Source: Ottelia alismoides
Lineage: Eukaryota > Streptophyta > Magnoliopsida > Alismatales > Hydrocharitaceae
Reading direction: 5' to 3'
Length of the DNA stretch: 64,000 nt
Assembly: GCA_037367405.1 (NCBI GenBank)
Contig: JAZKJV010011616.1
Location: 248,001 to 312,000 of the forward strand
Positions 10,123 to 20,811 of this stretch are shown in pieces (position 1 is the first letter of the stretch; each line of letters opens with the position of its first letter). The translations under genes and the position numbers were made by a program. The notes beneath the pieces are model-generated. The model worked only from the letters and a program-made list of their open reading frames with translations, searched no databases and was not told the DNA's origin.

Positions 10123-11148
10123 AGCCATCTTGATCGATCAACCCTCCTAATCTGATCGATCAACTGCCTCTAATTGATCACCCTTATTGACTTGATCGAT
10201 TACCATAACTAATCGACCCAACCTACTTGACTTGATCGATCGCCTTTTATCGACCAACCATTTTTCATGTTTAATCATACTTTGAATTCCAGCCTCCAAC
10301 AACTTATTAGTATCGATCAACTTGATTTGCATGATCAATCAACTCAAGGTGATCGATCACCTTACTTATATGATTGATCGTATTAATTAAATCTTGTTGA
10401 TTTCTTTCTAGAATTATTTCAACAACTATTTTTTTGAATGGGTATCTCCCACCACCATAAATAGCATCATAGATCTTTGTTGTAGACACGCAACTCAAAT
10501 TCATTCTCTCTAGCTTCTTTAAAAGCTCTACTCGAGGCAATATATATATTTCTCTCTCTTTCTCTCTCTCTCTCTCTATGTCTCTCTACTTCAAGATCAC
10601 ATCTTAAGAACCCATCATCTGCACATCGGTCTGCATTTCTTTATTCAGTTATAGTGTGCATCTATTTACCTTATTATTCTTATTGCGTAGTTATATTTGA
10701 GGCTTTATAGTGGATTGTAATATTTACTTTACTATTGTATCATAACACTTGGTGATTGATCCCATGTGTACGGAGGACTTGGTGTTTGATCCAGTTGCGA
10801 GAAAGACTTTGGTGTGTGATGTGAAGCATATGTAAGTGGTTGAGTTATCTGTGTGGAAATAACTTGAGATAGTGGAATAGTTAATTGATTTGGTCAATCG
10901 GAAATCCTATGTGAGAGACTTCGGTCGTGATTTTTACCCACTGGAGGTTTCACATGAAAATACTCGTCTCTTTTAGTTATTTTTGGTAAGTGGATTGCTT
11001 GTTATATTTATGGTGATTGTTATCCATGATATTTATTTATTGATCATAATTATCTTTTTAGCGATATGTAGGAACTCACAGTCTCTCATTTCGTGTTTAG
11101 TTTATTTACAAATAAAGAATTCACGGGGACTATTTATTTTGGATGTTA
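10117..11148 (+). mobile_element. probable decayed copia LTR ('copia-4')
   Basis: A TGGTATCA block at 11151-11158 matches the first eight bases of the plant copia primer site and follows GTTAAC, where an LTR should end. Upstream are LTR-like parts: a cluster of TGATCGATCA motifs (10128-10390), a TATA-like CATAAATAG near 10456, a CT-rich tract (10551-10580) and AT-rich sequence. After it, 11201-11230 reads like a copia gag start (GGVNYM). No second LTR is visible, so it is a truncated remnant at best. The start TGTACAAGCC at 10117 is a guess. Confidence 0.45.
10128..10390. repeat. cluster of (T)TGATCGATCA motifs
   Basis: About ten full or one-off copies of the palindromic core GATCGATC, often as TTGATCGATCAAC, lie 20 to 30 bp apart. 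In an LTR this would be the U3 enhancer region; binding factors are unknown. Confidence 0.75.
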
Positions 11149-11239
11149 ACTGGTATCAATTTGGATACTGATAATATATATACTGAAATCTCCAATATTG
11201 AAGCATGGAGGAGTTAACTATATGGAAGAAAAATAGTAT

Positions 11240-12503
11240 CCTATTACTTAGTTCTATTGTTTTAGTGGGTTTATATATGAGTTCCATCCTAAATTCTTGT
11301 AGAAAAATCGGAAAAGGGCATCGGAGGCCCACTCGTGAGCATACTCTGCTATAGCTCAAGTTTAGCAGGGTCAATTAGGATCTTGGGTCTCGTAGGTTCC
11401 TTTGACACTTTACATAAACTAATATATCTTTTAATTTTGAAGTTTGAATATTGGAATTCTAATTGCACAACTTCGAACACCAAGCATCCCCCACCCCCAA
11501 TCTCTGTTTATACCCGATCAGATATGTCATGGAGCACCATCTGCATTGCTCATTTTTGTACTTTTTTACCTCAAAAAGTTCTCGTCTCTCGTTGTTGTTC
11601 TTTCAAGGATGATCAGTTGTTCTTTCATGGATGATCAATATCAGAGTATACTAATATCGAACATATATTATCATATCATGGAGCAGATTGTCGCATCTAA
11701 CACACTACTATCATGAGGGTGATATCATCTTTAACGACATTCATTTATGAGCATTTTGGCAGTCTTTAAACTCACTCGTTTTTCTATTTGTTTGCAGCAA
11801 ATGATTTATTTATTTATTTACTCTTTCAAATCTTGCCTTGTACCACCCTCATATTAAATTTATGTTTCTTGCATTGTCCATTGAGAACCTGTAATTCAAT
11901 TTGATCAGTATATATCTTTGTTATAATGTGAAATCTAATAAATTGATTCGTAATTGCTATTTTATTTCATTGGGTTGGACCATCAGAAGAATATAAACCA
12001 TATATATAAGTCGACTCGTTTATGTCATCACATTTTTTTTGCAAACTTTGTGTCCTGTAAATGCATTTATCTTGGAAATTGTCTGGTTCTATTTGGAAGT
12101 ATCTTATAGAAATAAAAAAGAAAACTCTTTTGAATATGAGTGATGGGAAATTTGTTCATCGAGAATTAACGATGATTTTATTTGTAATTCTAGCTAAAAT
12201 TTGTTGTTATCGTATAATTGACTGGATAGAACATAACAAGACTCCTTCAATTCTACGTCACGCCAATTATATAAAGGTCAACATTAAAGACAAAAAGTAT
12301 ACAAAAGAAAAGCTTTTCTTAAACTGAAAAAGACGCCTGAAAAATCTTACCCAATCCCATGTAAACCGTCAACTTGGATATAACTAACTATGGAAAAATT
12401 TTACTAGAATATTATACAATATATTAAGGGTCGTGGACATGGCACTATTCACAATCCTGTAGCATTATTTTCGTACATATTGAATATTGTTTATATATAT
12501 ATA
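11240..12503. other. gene-free sequence
   Basis: No supported gene. Frames of 90 to 100 codons exist, but they have no domain, unusual AT-driven composition and no homologous copy in the window. Confidence 0.55.
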
Positions 12504-12971
12504 GGGAGCTGGGAGCTACACCCAAGGTGTAGGTAACTACCTACACCCGGCCTTCTTTTCATGATTTTTAGATTTTTTTTGAAGAAAACCTTAGGGGTAT
12601 TTTCTTAATATATTGAGGGGAATATGTATTTCAAGTTTCATGCAAAATAAATATTCCTAACATGTTCATCTAGAAGGTGTTATTTTCAGCAATTCTAAGA
12701 CCGTTAAAATTTGACGATCTTGATGAAGATGATAGGAGTCTCGAATTAAGTTGAATTTTTAATGACACTATGGTGATATATAGTGATCTAATTCCCCAAA
12801 GGTTTCATTTCAAAAAAATCCAAAAATAATAAAAAATGAGCTGGGTGTAGGTAATGAAAAATTTGACGATCTTGATGAAGATGATAGGAATCTCGAATTA
12901 AGTTGAATTTTTAATGATACTATGGTGATATATAGTGATCTAATTCCCCTTGATGTAGGCTCCTTTTTCCC
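12504..12971. mobile_element. foldback MITE M4 with internal duplication
   Basis: It has the M3-type end hairpin at 12526-12549 (GGTGTAGGTAACTACCTACACC type), the shared core near 12690-12708, and TA runs on both sides (TATATATATAT before, CATATATACATATATAT after). A 91-bp block at 12707-12797 is repeated at 12859-12949, starting in what should be the right end hairpin, which makes this copy about 100 bp longer than M2 and M3. Confidence 0.8.
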
Positions 12972-13030
12972 ATATATACATATATATCAATATATATATA
13001 TATATATATATTCGATTATACCCCATATGA

Positions 13031-13038
13031 GTGGTTGG
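13031..13038. repeat. left target-site duplication of the hAT element
   Basis: GTGGTTGG occurs here and again at 18105-18112, directly bordering the two hAT ends; eight bases is the hAT rule. Confidence 0.95.
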
Positions 13039-13059
13039 TAGGGATGAAAATGGATATGG

Positions 13060-13215
13060 ATATATCTGAATATCCATTTACCGTATTCGAAAAATTACCG
13101 GATACGGATATCCATATAGGAAATATTAATCGAATACGGAAATCTATATCCGAATATTAATCGAATACAGATATCCGTATACGAATATTAATCGAATACG
13201 GATTGAACATGGATA
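13060..13215. repeat. hAT subterminal repeats
   Basis: GAATATTAATCGAATACGGA-like units of about 30 bp repeat four times, with GGATATCC-type palindromes between them. Repeated short motifs near the ends are where hAT transposases bind. Confidence 0.75.
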
Positions 13216-13257
13216 TGGATTGTAAAGATTTTCTGGGTACGGATACATACATACTTA

Positions 13258-13283
13258 CAAAAATACATACATACATACATACA

Positions 13284-13333
<50 letters not shown>
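13258..13333. repeat. (CATA)n followed by (TA)n microsatellite
   Basis: About 13 CATA units run into a TA run, inside the left arm of the hAT element. Confidence 0.95.
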
Positions 13334-13687
13334 ATAATGGCTTGAATATTTAGAAGCGGATCCAAATATTCGAGTACAACATTTAATATTATTTTATATA
13401 TTAGTTAATGTAATATAAGACACAACTCATGTTATTATATTGGTATTATGTATTATATAATACACTATATTAATGATATTAATACACTTCCGTTTGTTTG
13501 GGGATGGGCACGCACAAATGTTACGACCCCTATCCCTCTTTTTGCTCGGATAAAGAAACATGTCATCTTGACGCTCCCTTTTATTATGATGCAACTTATT
13601 TATATTTCAATGATATTTTTTAAAATCATTATGAACTTTGAAAATAAATCAATTCATATTTATATCACTACAAGAAAGAGTAGAACA

Positions 13688-14030
13688 GGCGACGGTCAAC
13701 ATCCGTCGCGAATGATAAAATGACCGTCCCCTCTGATCAATGGGGACGGTCATGCGACCGTCTCCAAAGGTGGCGTCCCATTTGGTATAAGCGACGGTAG
13801 TCTGCACCGTCCCCTATACTCATACATAGGGGACGGTCGTGGCCGTCCCTAAAAGTTTGGTATAGGGGACGGGCATGACCGTCCTGTAAAGGCTATTATT
13901 GAGGACGGTCAGTACCGTCCCTTAAAGTCATTCAGGGGGGACGGTCACGACCGTCCCAAACAGGAGGAAGTGGAGACGGTCCTAACCGTCTCTAATAACT
14001 AAGGGGACGGTCGCAATGACCATCTCCTCT
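13688..14030. repeat. CACTA left subterminal repeats
   Basis: About seven short inverted pairs of the form GGGGACGGTC...GACCGTCCCC follow one another with spacers of 2 to 10 bp inside each pair. In En/Spm, arrays of this kind bind the TNPA protein; binding here is inferred. Confidence 0.85.
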
Positions 14031-14299
14031 GTTCATCTGCTAACAAAAAAAATTCCATTGCCCCCTATTTGATCTTCTTTTTACCCTGTATGTCACTATA
14101 ATGTAGTACCTGTTACAATAAATTTTTCTTCTTAATAAATATTACGATAACCACACAAAAAAATGCATTCCACATTCATAATAAAGTCGTCGTCCTAAAA
14201 CATATGCATTCAAACAACATAAACTACATTGCAAAATATTGTCCAAAATAGTTATACAATATACTACAGTATCCTACAAAGTAACCAAACTATCCTAGT

Positions 14300-14925
14300 C
14301 GTTGTCGTCCTAGTCGTCGTCCTCATCATCGTCGACGTCCTCATCGTCATTAGCATCATCATCTTCTTCTTCGCCGTCATCGTCGTCGCCTAGCCTCGCA
14401 GCGGTATTATCATCTTCTTTTGGGTGGCTAGTCGACGCTGCACCTTGATGTGCCTGCATGAATGCATTGAAATCGCCATTTATTGGCGCAAATCCTGAAT
14501 CTCCATATTCATGCTAGACACTTGACTCTCTAATTCCCTCTCCCTTTGTGTCTTCTGAGAGGTCGAGCCAATCCCTACTCCATACCAATTCCGTATGATG
14601 GCACCACTACTACCACAACGGACGCGTCCCTGATGCTCTAGACCGGTCGCTTGGAGGAAGGCAGCATCAGGAGTAAGAGGCGGATGACTCGTCCCAGTGT
14701 TGTCCACAGAGCCAGTGGTTGTGAGCCTGACCATCTCTTCCTACAAATATATTTCAGTAAGTTCAAATTCATTTAGTTTGTAAAAAAGATGCAAAAATAT
14801 TATTAATAGCTTACATGAATTGGACCATAGGCAGGATCCACCCAATGAACTTGCCTGCCCACATCGCGGCTCTTAGACTTCTCGAAGACTTCCATTCGGC
14901 TGAGCACTCGCTCGTTCTCCACTTC
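14300..14925 (-). pseudogene. CACTA-encoded transposase-associated protein, C-terminal part (Ptta/En/Spm type)
   Basis: The minus strand shows one exon at 14925-14815 (encoding EVENERVLSRMEVF, then WVDPAYGPIH), a 74-bp intron with GTAAGC donor and TTTGTAG acceptor (14814-14741), and a second exon from 14740 (EEMVRLTTTGS, then TPDAAFLQATGLEHQGRVR). These blocks are typical of the plant Ptta/En/Spm transposase family that is found fused to or beside TNP2. The upstream exon junction is also canonical (CATTAG|GAAGTG at 14925). A frameshift gives a stop near 14480; in the shifted frame the protein goes on into an acidic Asp/Glu tail (14400-14296). The N-terminal part is missing, so this is a remnant. 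Confidence 0.75.
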
Positions 14926-15028
14926 CTAATGTGAAAAGATTACTAAACTTACGATACCATTTTAATACATATATAATGGTTAGAATTTAAACACTAATCA
15001 TAAAGTAGATTACTTACGAAGTCATCCT

Positions 15029-16207
15029 TCAGTAGATTACTTTTAGTTCATCCATTAACGGTTGTAGGTACACATCAATTGCGTTGCCAGGACCTTTAGA
15101 ACCAGGAATTAGTAGTGTCATCATCATAAATGATGAACTCATTGACATCCATGGTGGTAGATTGTAAACAATAAAAATCACGGGCCAAATGCTGTAACTC
15201 AGATTCATATTACCAAACGGATTGAAACCATCTGAAACTAATCCCAAGCGAACATTTCTCTCATCACTAGAGAAATGCGGATATCTCTGATCAAGTTTTA
15301 TCCATTCTTCTGCATTGGATGGATGTCTCATAACTCCATTAGCATCTCGTTTATTTGAACGAGAATGCTACGTCATCCACTTTGCAGTTTTTTCTGACAT
15401 GAAGAGACGTTTCAGCCTTGGAATTATGGGAAGTATCGTAATATTTTCACCGACTTCTTCTTCCTCTTAAATCATTTTTTTCTTCTTTAACCCGGAAGTC
15501 TTACAATATGGACAAAGAACTAAATCAGAATTCTCTCCTCGAAAAAGCATACAGTCATTAACACAGGCATCGATCTTCTCGTATTTCAGACCAAGCGATC
15601 GGAATCGTTGCTTCGCCTCTTTCCAATCCTTAGGATAATTCTGAGGATTATTCAATAACTTCCGTATTAAAGCCAGCACATCTGTCATCATTGCAGCAGT
15701 TGATCCGTTCCTTACTTTCATCTTAAACAACTCTAATAAAAACTGCAAACACGTCATTTCCACCCCAGGAGCCAATATATCTTCTGCATCTGGCAAACTG
15801 CTCGAAAACCTATCATCTAAACCAATGTCTTGTGCCTCAGGTCTTCTTAAGCCGTCCATTAGTTCAAATAACTCGTGATCAACATTATTCAAGGTTTGTG
15901 TATTGACTCATGCATCTACACCCATATCCTCATCCATTCGCACATCTATAACCTCTCCATGTTCAGTCCAAATGGAGTAATGCAACCAAAATCCGTTGAG
16001 TATAAGATGGTTATAGACTTCCTCTCTAACATCCCATTTAATATTCTTACATCTCACACATGGACAATAAATCTTATGACCACCGAATTTCTTATTAACT
16101 CTTTCTATTTGAAATGTCCAATCAAAGAACGCGATCACTCCTCTCTTATATTGTTGAAAATCATCGTATCTCTTATCCATCCATGATTTATCCATTTTAC
16201 TGCACAA
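15029..16207 (-). pseudogene. TNP2-like CACTA transposase, N-terminal half, broken by three stops
   Basis: One minus-strand frame encodes, in order, the transposase-associated domain (16207-15908, with the motifs KSWMDKRYDD and KIYCPCVRCKN), a linker with the signature YEKIDACVNDCMLF (about 15590-15540), and the TNP2 block MRHPSNAEEW, NVRLGLVSDGFNPFGN, YNLPPW, VYLQPLMDEL (15331-15029). In En/Spm this protein cuts at the element ends. The frame is interrupted by TGA at 15908-15910, TAA at 15467-15469 and a TAG shortly before 15331 (at a position that is usually Trp), but there is no frameshift over 1.18 kb. The C-terminal half of TNP2 is missing after VYLQPLMDEL. It cannot yield an active enzyme. 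Confidence 0.88.
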
Positions 16208-16794
16208 TCAGAATAAAATCCACCATTGTGTTATTATAGACAACAAGTTTTTCCACCCTAAACCCTAATCAAGTGTTTCTCTTATACGCAACAAGATTTG
16301 CTAAATCTATTATACACAACTATATTATAATTAATATACAACAAGCAATATTTTATACAAATCATGTTTCATCCTATATACAAGCAATGTTTCTCTATTA
16401 TATTAAATAATGTTTCATCCTATACACAAGCAATGTTTCATCCTATTATATACAAATCATGTTAATAGACATCAAGATATTTCATCCTATACAAATCATG
16501 TTTCTCTATTATATTAAACAAATCAAGCAATGTAATATATCAATAACATATTTCCAATCTAAACAAACTCATTCACATGGGGAAAAACATCCCTAACAAG
16601 CATACCAAGTAAAATAAGCAAGAATAAACACAAAGGAGTGTTGATAGATACCGGAAAATGAGATTGACGAGGTCGGCAACCACGTAGAGCTTGGAGGCAA
16701 CGACGGGGCGGCAGGGGCGGCGGCCTTGAGAAGTTGGGAAGGGAGGAAAGTGAGAATGAATGCAGGTCGAAGGGGTTTTTTTCGATCTGACCAA
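16208..16794. other. CACTA interior without a supported gene
   Basis: AT-rich sequence with recurring TTTCATCCTATA(TA)CAAATCATG-like phrases (16360-16510), then a G-rich part encoding nothing recognisable. It lies between the transposase start and the right subterminal array and probably includes the element promoter. Confidence 0.5.
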
Positions 16795-17850
16795 TGGGGA
16801 CGGTCGTTTGAACCGTCCCCATTGGAGACGATCGACGACGGTTCAGTAAAGACTGTCCCCTTTGGACGGCATACGAGACGGTCTTCGGTGACCGTCCCCT
16901 TTGGTCATGGCAGAGGGGACGGTCATTTATGACCGTCCCCTCTAGTCGACCAATTTGGTCCAAGTACCGGAGGCGACGCCAACAGAAGCGTATTGGGGAT
17001 GGTCAGAACCGTCCCCAATGGCCCTCCAGAGGGGTGGAAATGGTCCAGTGGCCTGGTCATGGCAGAGGAGATGGTCGTTAATGACTGTCCCCTCTGGTCG
17101 ACCACTTTGGTCCAAGTGCCGGAGGCGACGCCAACAGAAGCGTATTGGGGACGGTCAGAACTGTCCCCAAAGGCCCTCCAGAGAGGTGGAAATGGTCCAG
17201 TGGCCTGGTCATGGCAGAGGGGACGGTCATTAATGACCGTCCCCTCTGGTTGACCATTTTGATCCAAGGGCCGGAGGCGACGCCAACAGAAGCGTATTGG
17301 GGACGGTCAGAACCGTCCCCAAAGGCCCTTCAAAGGGGTGGAAATGGTCCAGTGGCCTGGTCATGGCAGAGGGGACGGTCATTAATGACCGTCCCCTCTG
17401 GTCGACCACTTTGGTCCAAGGGCCTGAAGCGACGCCAACAGAAGAGTATTGGGGACGGTCAGAACCATCCTCAAAGGCCCTCCAGAGGGGTGGAAATGGT
17501 CTAGTGGCCTGGTCATGGCAGAGGGGACGGTCATTAATGACCGTCCCCTCTGGTCGACCAATTTGTTCCAAGTACCGGAGGCGACGCCAACAGAAGCGTA
17601 TTGGGGACAGTCAGAACCGTCTCCAAAGGGCCTCCAGAGGGGTGGAAATGGTCCAGTGGCCTGGTCATGGCAGAGGGGACGGTCATTAATGACCGTCCCT
17701 ATTAAGTTATTACAAAAGGGGTCGATAATCCACATACCGTCTCCCATATGTGGTTATTGGGGACGGTTTTCTAATGACCGTCCCTAAAAAGTGACATTAA
17801 GGACGGTCATTCGCAAACCGTCGCTAGTTGTCGTTCCTAAAAAATGCAAT
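16795..17850. repeat. CACTA right subterminal array with 152-bp tandem units
   Basis: GACGGTC motifs fill this region. From 16903 to about 17705 a 152-bp unit is repeated five times with a sixth partial copy (GGTCATGGCAGAG starts at 16903, 17055, 17207 and so on). Each unit holds two inverted pairs, GGGGACGGTCATTAATGACC with its continuation, and GGGGACGGTCAGAACCGTCC. The array is open in several frames only because 152 bp units are similar; no protein is implied. Confidence 0.92.
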
Positions 17851-18112
17851 TCCTGTAGTGTATGTTGTTTTTATTCGATCTGTATTCGGAATTTATGTGT
17901 ATTGAATTCATATTTGTATTCTCTCTTTACTCGATTCATATTTTGATTGTCTCTTTATTTGATCTTTATTCGAGTCTGCTTTTTATTTGATATATATTCG
18001 GATTCGATAAATATCCTATTCGAATTCATATGTGTATTTTTAAGGATATGGTTTCCTTAATGCGTATTTGAGATATATTCGTATCTGACCCGTTTTCATC
18101 CCTAGTGGTTGG

Positions 18113-19179
18113 TTGATATTTTGTATGTTTTATTTCAATATAATCATGATGTTCTTATCGTGTCCTACGGTGGAAATTTTCTGGAGATGCCACATCATGT
18201 GCTTCCTCTGACACGTACTATGTACCTTTTCTTAATACTGACACATTAGGAATAGATTGCAGTGGATCAAAAAACGAGGGTCACTTGGTCTTCTCGCCCT
18301 CTCTTTTAAAATCATAGAACGTAAACTTCCATTTGATTTTCGGTTAGAATTGACCCATCGCTTCTCTTGACCACCACCAACGACGACATTACTTGGATCA
18401 CCCTACGAGAGTCATAGGATTGTGGCCGATCGGAGAGCTCGGGTTGACAACTCCTCTAAGGTCCTCTATCGTCGATGTGCATCTTGATAACTCCTCTAAG
18501 GTCCTCTATCGTCGATGTACATCTTTGTTTGTTCGATTTGTTCGAGATTCTTTTTTATGGTGAATTCCTAAATCGTAAACTTCTTCTGTCTGGTACCCCG
18601 CCGACATGGATTGGCCCAAAGCCCCTCTTTGCCTCCACCCGAGATGGGTTTAGTCGATTCCAACTGCGAGAATCATAAGATTGCTGGCGAAAGAGGACAC
18701 TGGGATGACAACTCATTCAAGGATTAGTGTACACAGTCACTGATATGTTTGTTTGGCTTTTGGCAAGGAGATTCATCGAGCAACTACGCAAAAGCCCATC
18801 TAAAATCACTATTAAGACCATCCCACCAAAACACTTCTATTTTGAAAAGATTACAGATTTTTCCTCTTTCGATATGGTTTAGCAGCACATTCGAGAGTCG
18901 GTACATCATCGATATCTTCCTTATTTCATGTATTCATCTTTTATTTTGGAAAGATTTCAGGTTTACCTTCTTTGGGTAGGTTGTGTGTTTAGTTGTGTGT
19001 GAGATATATGATTTGGTCAGCGAACGTCGAGCACCAACTCATTCTCGCAATCTTTTGTAACATATGATTAATATGTTATTGTTTTGCGAAAAATAAGCGA
19101 GCAATCATAATCTCTGACTAACATCTCCATATAAGATATACAACATTTTTTGACAACTACTTCCTAACAAATACATAGC
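18113..19179. other. gene-free sequence with a short tandem duplication
   Basis: A block of about 40 bp (AACTCCTCTAAGGTCCTCTA and on) is duplicated at 18449-18527. No frame, splice pattern or RNA gene is supported. Confidence 0.55.
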
Positions 19180-19450
19180 AGCGTGATTACCATGTTTTGA
19201 TTGTTTTGTTGTTAGAAGAATATGTGTAAATATTTTATAGACGAGGACATACTTTGCCCAACTTTATCTAGCTGGATTAGCATGCTTTGATATCTTTTGT
19301 TATTAAAAGAACATGTATAATATTTTACAGACATGGTCTTATTTTGCCCAACTTTATCTAGCTGGATTAGCATGCTTTGATATCTTTTGTTATTAAAAGA
19401 ACATGTATAATATTTTACAGACATGATCTTATTTTGCCCAGCTTTATATG
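19180..19450. repeat. 90-bp tandem repeat, about three copies
   Basis: ACTTTATCTAGCTGGATTAG occurs at 19261 and 19351, exactly 90 bp apart, and the copies agree for nearly the whole unit. A more diverged copy precedes them and a partial one follows. Confidence 0.9.
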
Positions 19451-19911
19451 TGTTATGCACTGTAGAACTAACCCAACTTTTCATGTAAAACTCTTGTGTT
19501 TAGTCGTCAATGTTATTGTATTGTCGCCGCAAGAAAGCACTTACATTTGCACGGTGTGGGACACACTCACTATAAAATGTCGTTTCTTCCTACGTAATCT
19601 ATTTTGATACAAGATATTTGTCACAACTTCTGAAGTGTTTTAGATTCATTTGTAATACAACATGTTTGTCAATCTCTTTGAACTGTTTAAGATTTATTTT
19701 CCCCACTTTTTTTCAGGTTACCTTCAAATGTTGCATCATTCTTTAAATCAAGCATGGAGATACAAATCAACTCATCCATTCATTATCATATTAAACCCAG
19801 AAAAAGAAATTCCTGATGCAACGCACGTGTTTTACACTAGTTCTATATTTACGATAGCAAATCTTTTAACTTTATATTGTTTTAAATATATCATTGGAAT
19901 GTTTTAAGTAG

Positions 19912-20171
19912 GGTTTTTATCAGTTCTGCCCCTCTGAGATATTGCAATATCAGTTATTCCCCTCCTTTTTTTGGAGTATCAGTTTTGCCCCTACATTCTT
20001 GCAAAATTCACAGTTGTGCCCTTCTGTTAAGGTAAAGTAGGGCATAACTGATATTACAAAAGGGTAGAATTGTAAATTTTGCAAGAAGGTAAGGACACAA
20101 CTGATATTTCAAAAAAGGGAGGGGCAAAGCTGAAATTGCAATATCTCAGAAGAGCACACTGATAAAAACCC
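19912..20171. mobile_element. foldback MITE, 260 bp, Mutator-type duplication
   Basis: The ends are GGGTTTTTATCAG and CTGATAAAAACCC, with arms pairing for about 65 bp (GCAATATC, AGGGGCA and CCCCTCC blocks in mirror order). The flanks TTTTAAGTA (19903-19911) and TTTTAAGCA (20172-20180) form a 9-bp duplication with one mismatch, as in Mutator-like elements. There is no coding capacity. Confidence 0.88.
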
Positions 20172-20180
20172 TTTTAAGCA

Positions 20181-20593
20181 TGATTCTTAATGTTACAACA
20201 CGATTTTGACTACTGCTTAAATTTACGTTATGTTTCAAATGTTTATGTTAGGATTTTGAACATCCTCTCATCATTTGCCAGGTTTCGTAATTTATTTAGA
20301 TGTGTAGACCGCATTTCTAACGGCTACAAAGCAGGAAAATTTTCGTTTAAAATGAGGGCTTAACTCGCATTCATTTAAAAAAAGTCAAATATATGTAAAT
20401 TCCAGGATGTCATCACCTAGCTATATCGTGCATATGTCTACAAGTTAGGGAGCCTCCATATTTGACCAGTCTACTGATACCCAAACAGCTCATCGTTATC
20501 TTCTCTCCCCATCTACTCTGTGAATTTGAAAATGGTCAACATCACCTCATTACTCTAGAAGTACTCCAAACCCCACTCGGGACCATGTTACGT
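20181..20593. other. gene-free sequence
   Basis: No frame or repeat I can support. Confidence 0.5.
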
Positions 20594-20596
20594 TAT

Positions 20597-20808
20597 GGGT
20601 ATGTTTGGTTGTTGGGTTGGAGTGGGTTGCGATAATCTGATTGGAATAGTAGCTGTTTGGGATAGTTATGAGAGTTGAAGAGGGATGGAATAAAGAATGT
20701 GATGTGATGTCACTATAATTTGTGATAGAATTCTATTCCATGAAAAGAGAGTAGTAAACCGAGTTATCCCGAGATAACCTGGGGGTAACCCGGTTACCAA
20801 ACGAGCCC
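20597..20808. mobile_element. MITE, 212 bp, TAT target duplication (copy 1)
   Basis: The left end reads GGGTATGTTTGGTTG and the right end GGTTACCAAACGAGCCC, imperfect inverted repeats. TAT flanks both sides (20594-20596, 20809-20811). It shares end sequences, and the GGGTTACC-type inner block, with the copy at 23001-23339. A 3-bp duplication fits PIF/Harbinger or CACTA relatives; no further assignment. Confidence 0.75.
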
Positions 20809-20811
20809 TAT

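Larger units (their letters stand above)
13666..17860 (-). mobile_element. CACTA (En/Spm-type) transposon inserted in the hAT element
   Basis: The left end is CACTACAAGAAA and the right end TTCCTGTAGTG (reverse CACTACAGGAA). The 3-bp duplication TAT lies at 13663-13665 and 17861-17863, as expected for CACTA. Both ends carry many GACGGTC motifs as direct and inverted copies, and the interior has remnants of a TNP2-like transposase and a second element protein on the minus strand. The element is too decayed to move itself, although its ends look usable. Confidence 0.95.
13039..18104. mobile_element. Ac-like hAT element, non-autonomous, carrying a nested CACTA element
   Basis: The ends are TAGGGATGAAAATGG at 13039 and CCGTTTTCATCCCTA ending at 18104, almost the same as the maize Ac ends (CAGGGATGAAA...TTTCATCCCTA). 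The 8-bp duplication GTGGTTGG flanks both. Without the CACTA insertion the element is about 870 bp and has no transposase, so it would depend on one supplied from elsewhere. Both ends are rich in motifs of the type GGATATCCGAATA and ATTAATCGAATACGG (13070-13205 on the left; 17870-18090, more decayed, on the right). Confidence 0.93.

Noticed and set aside
12061..12327. An 88-codon plus-strand frame
   Set aside because: AT-rich, no recognisable domain, no start context or neighbours; chance is enough.
13448..13723. A 91-codon frame across the hAT/CACTA junction
   Set aside because: It crosses the CACTA end and is an accident of insertion.
16955..17787. Overlapping frames of 86 to 130 codons on both strands
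   Set aside because: They come from the 152-bp tandem units and differ only by unit shift (starts 152 bp apart); subterminal transposon repeats and not genes.
16795..17850. Regular repeats with spacers as a possible CRISPR array
   Set aside because: Units are 152 bp of similar sequence throughout, not short repeats with unique spacers, and they lie in a plant CACTA element.
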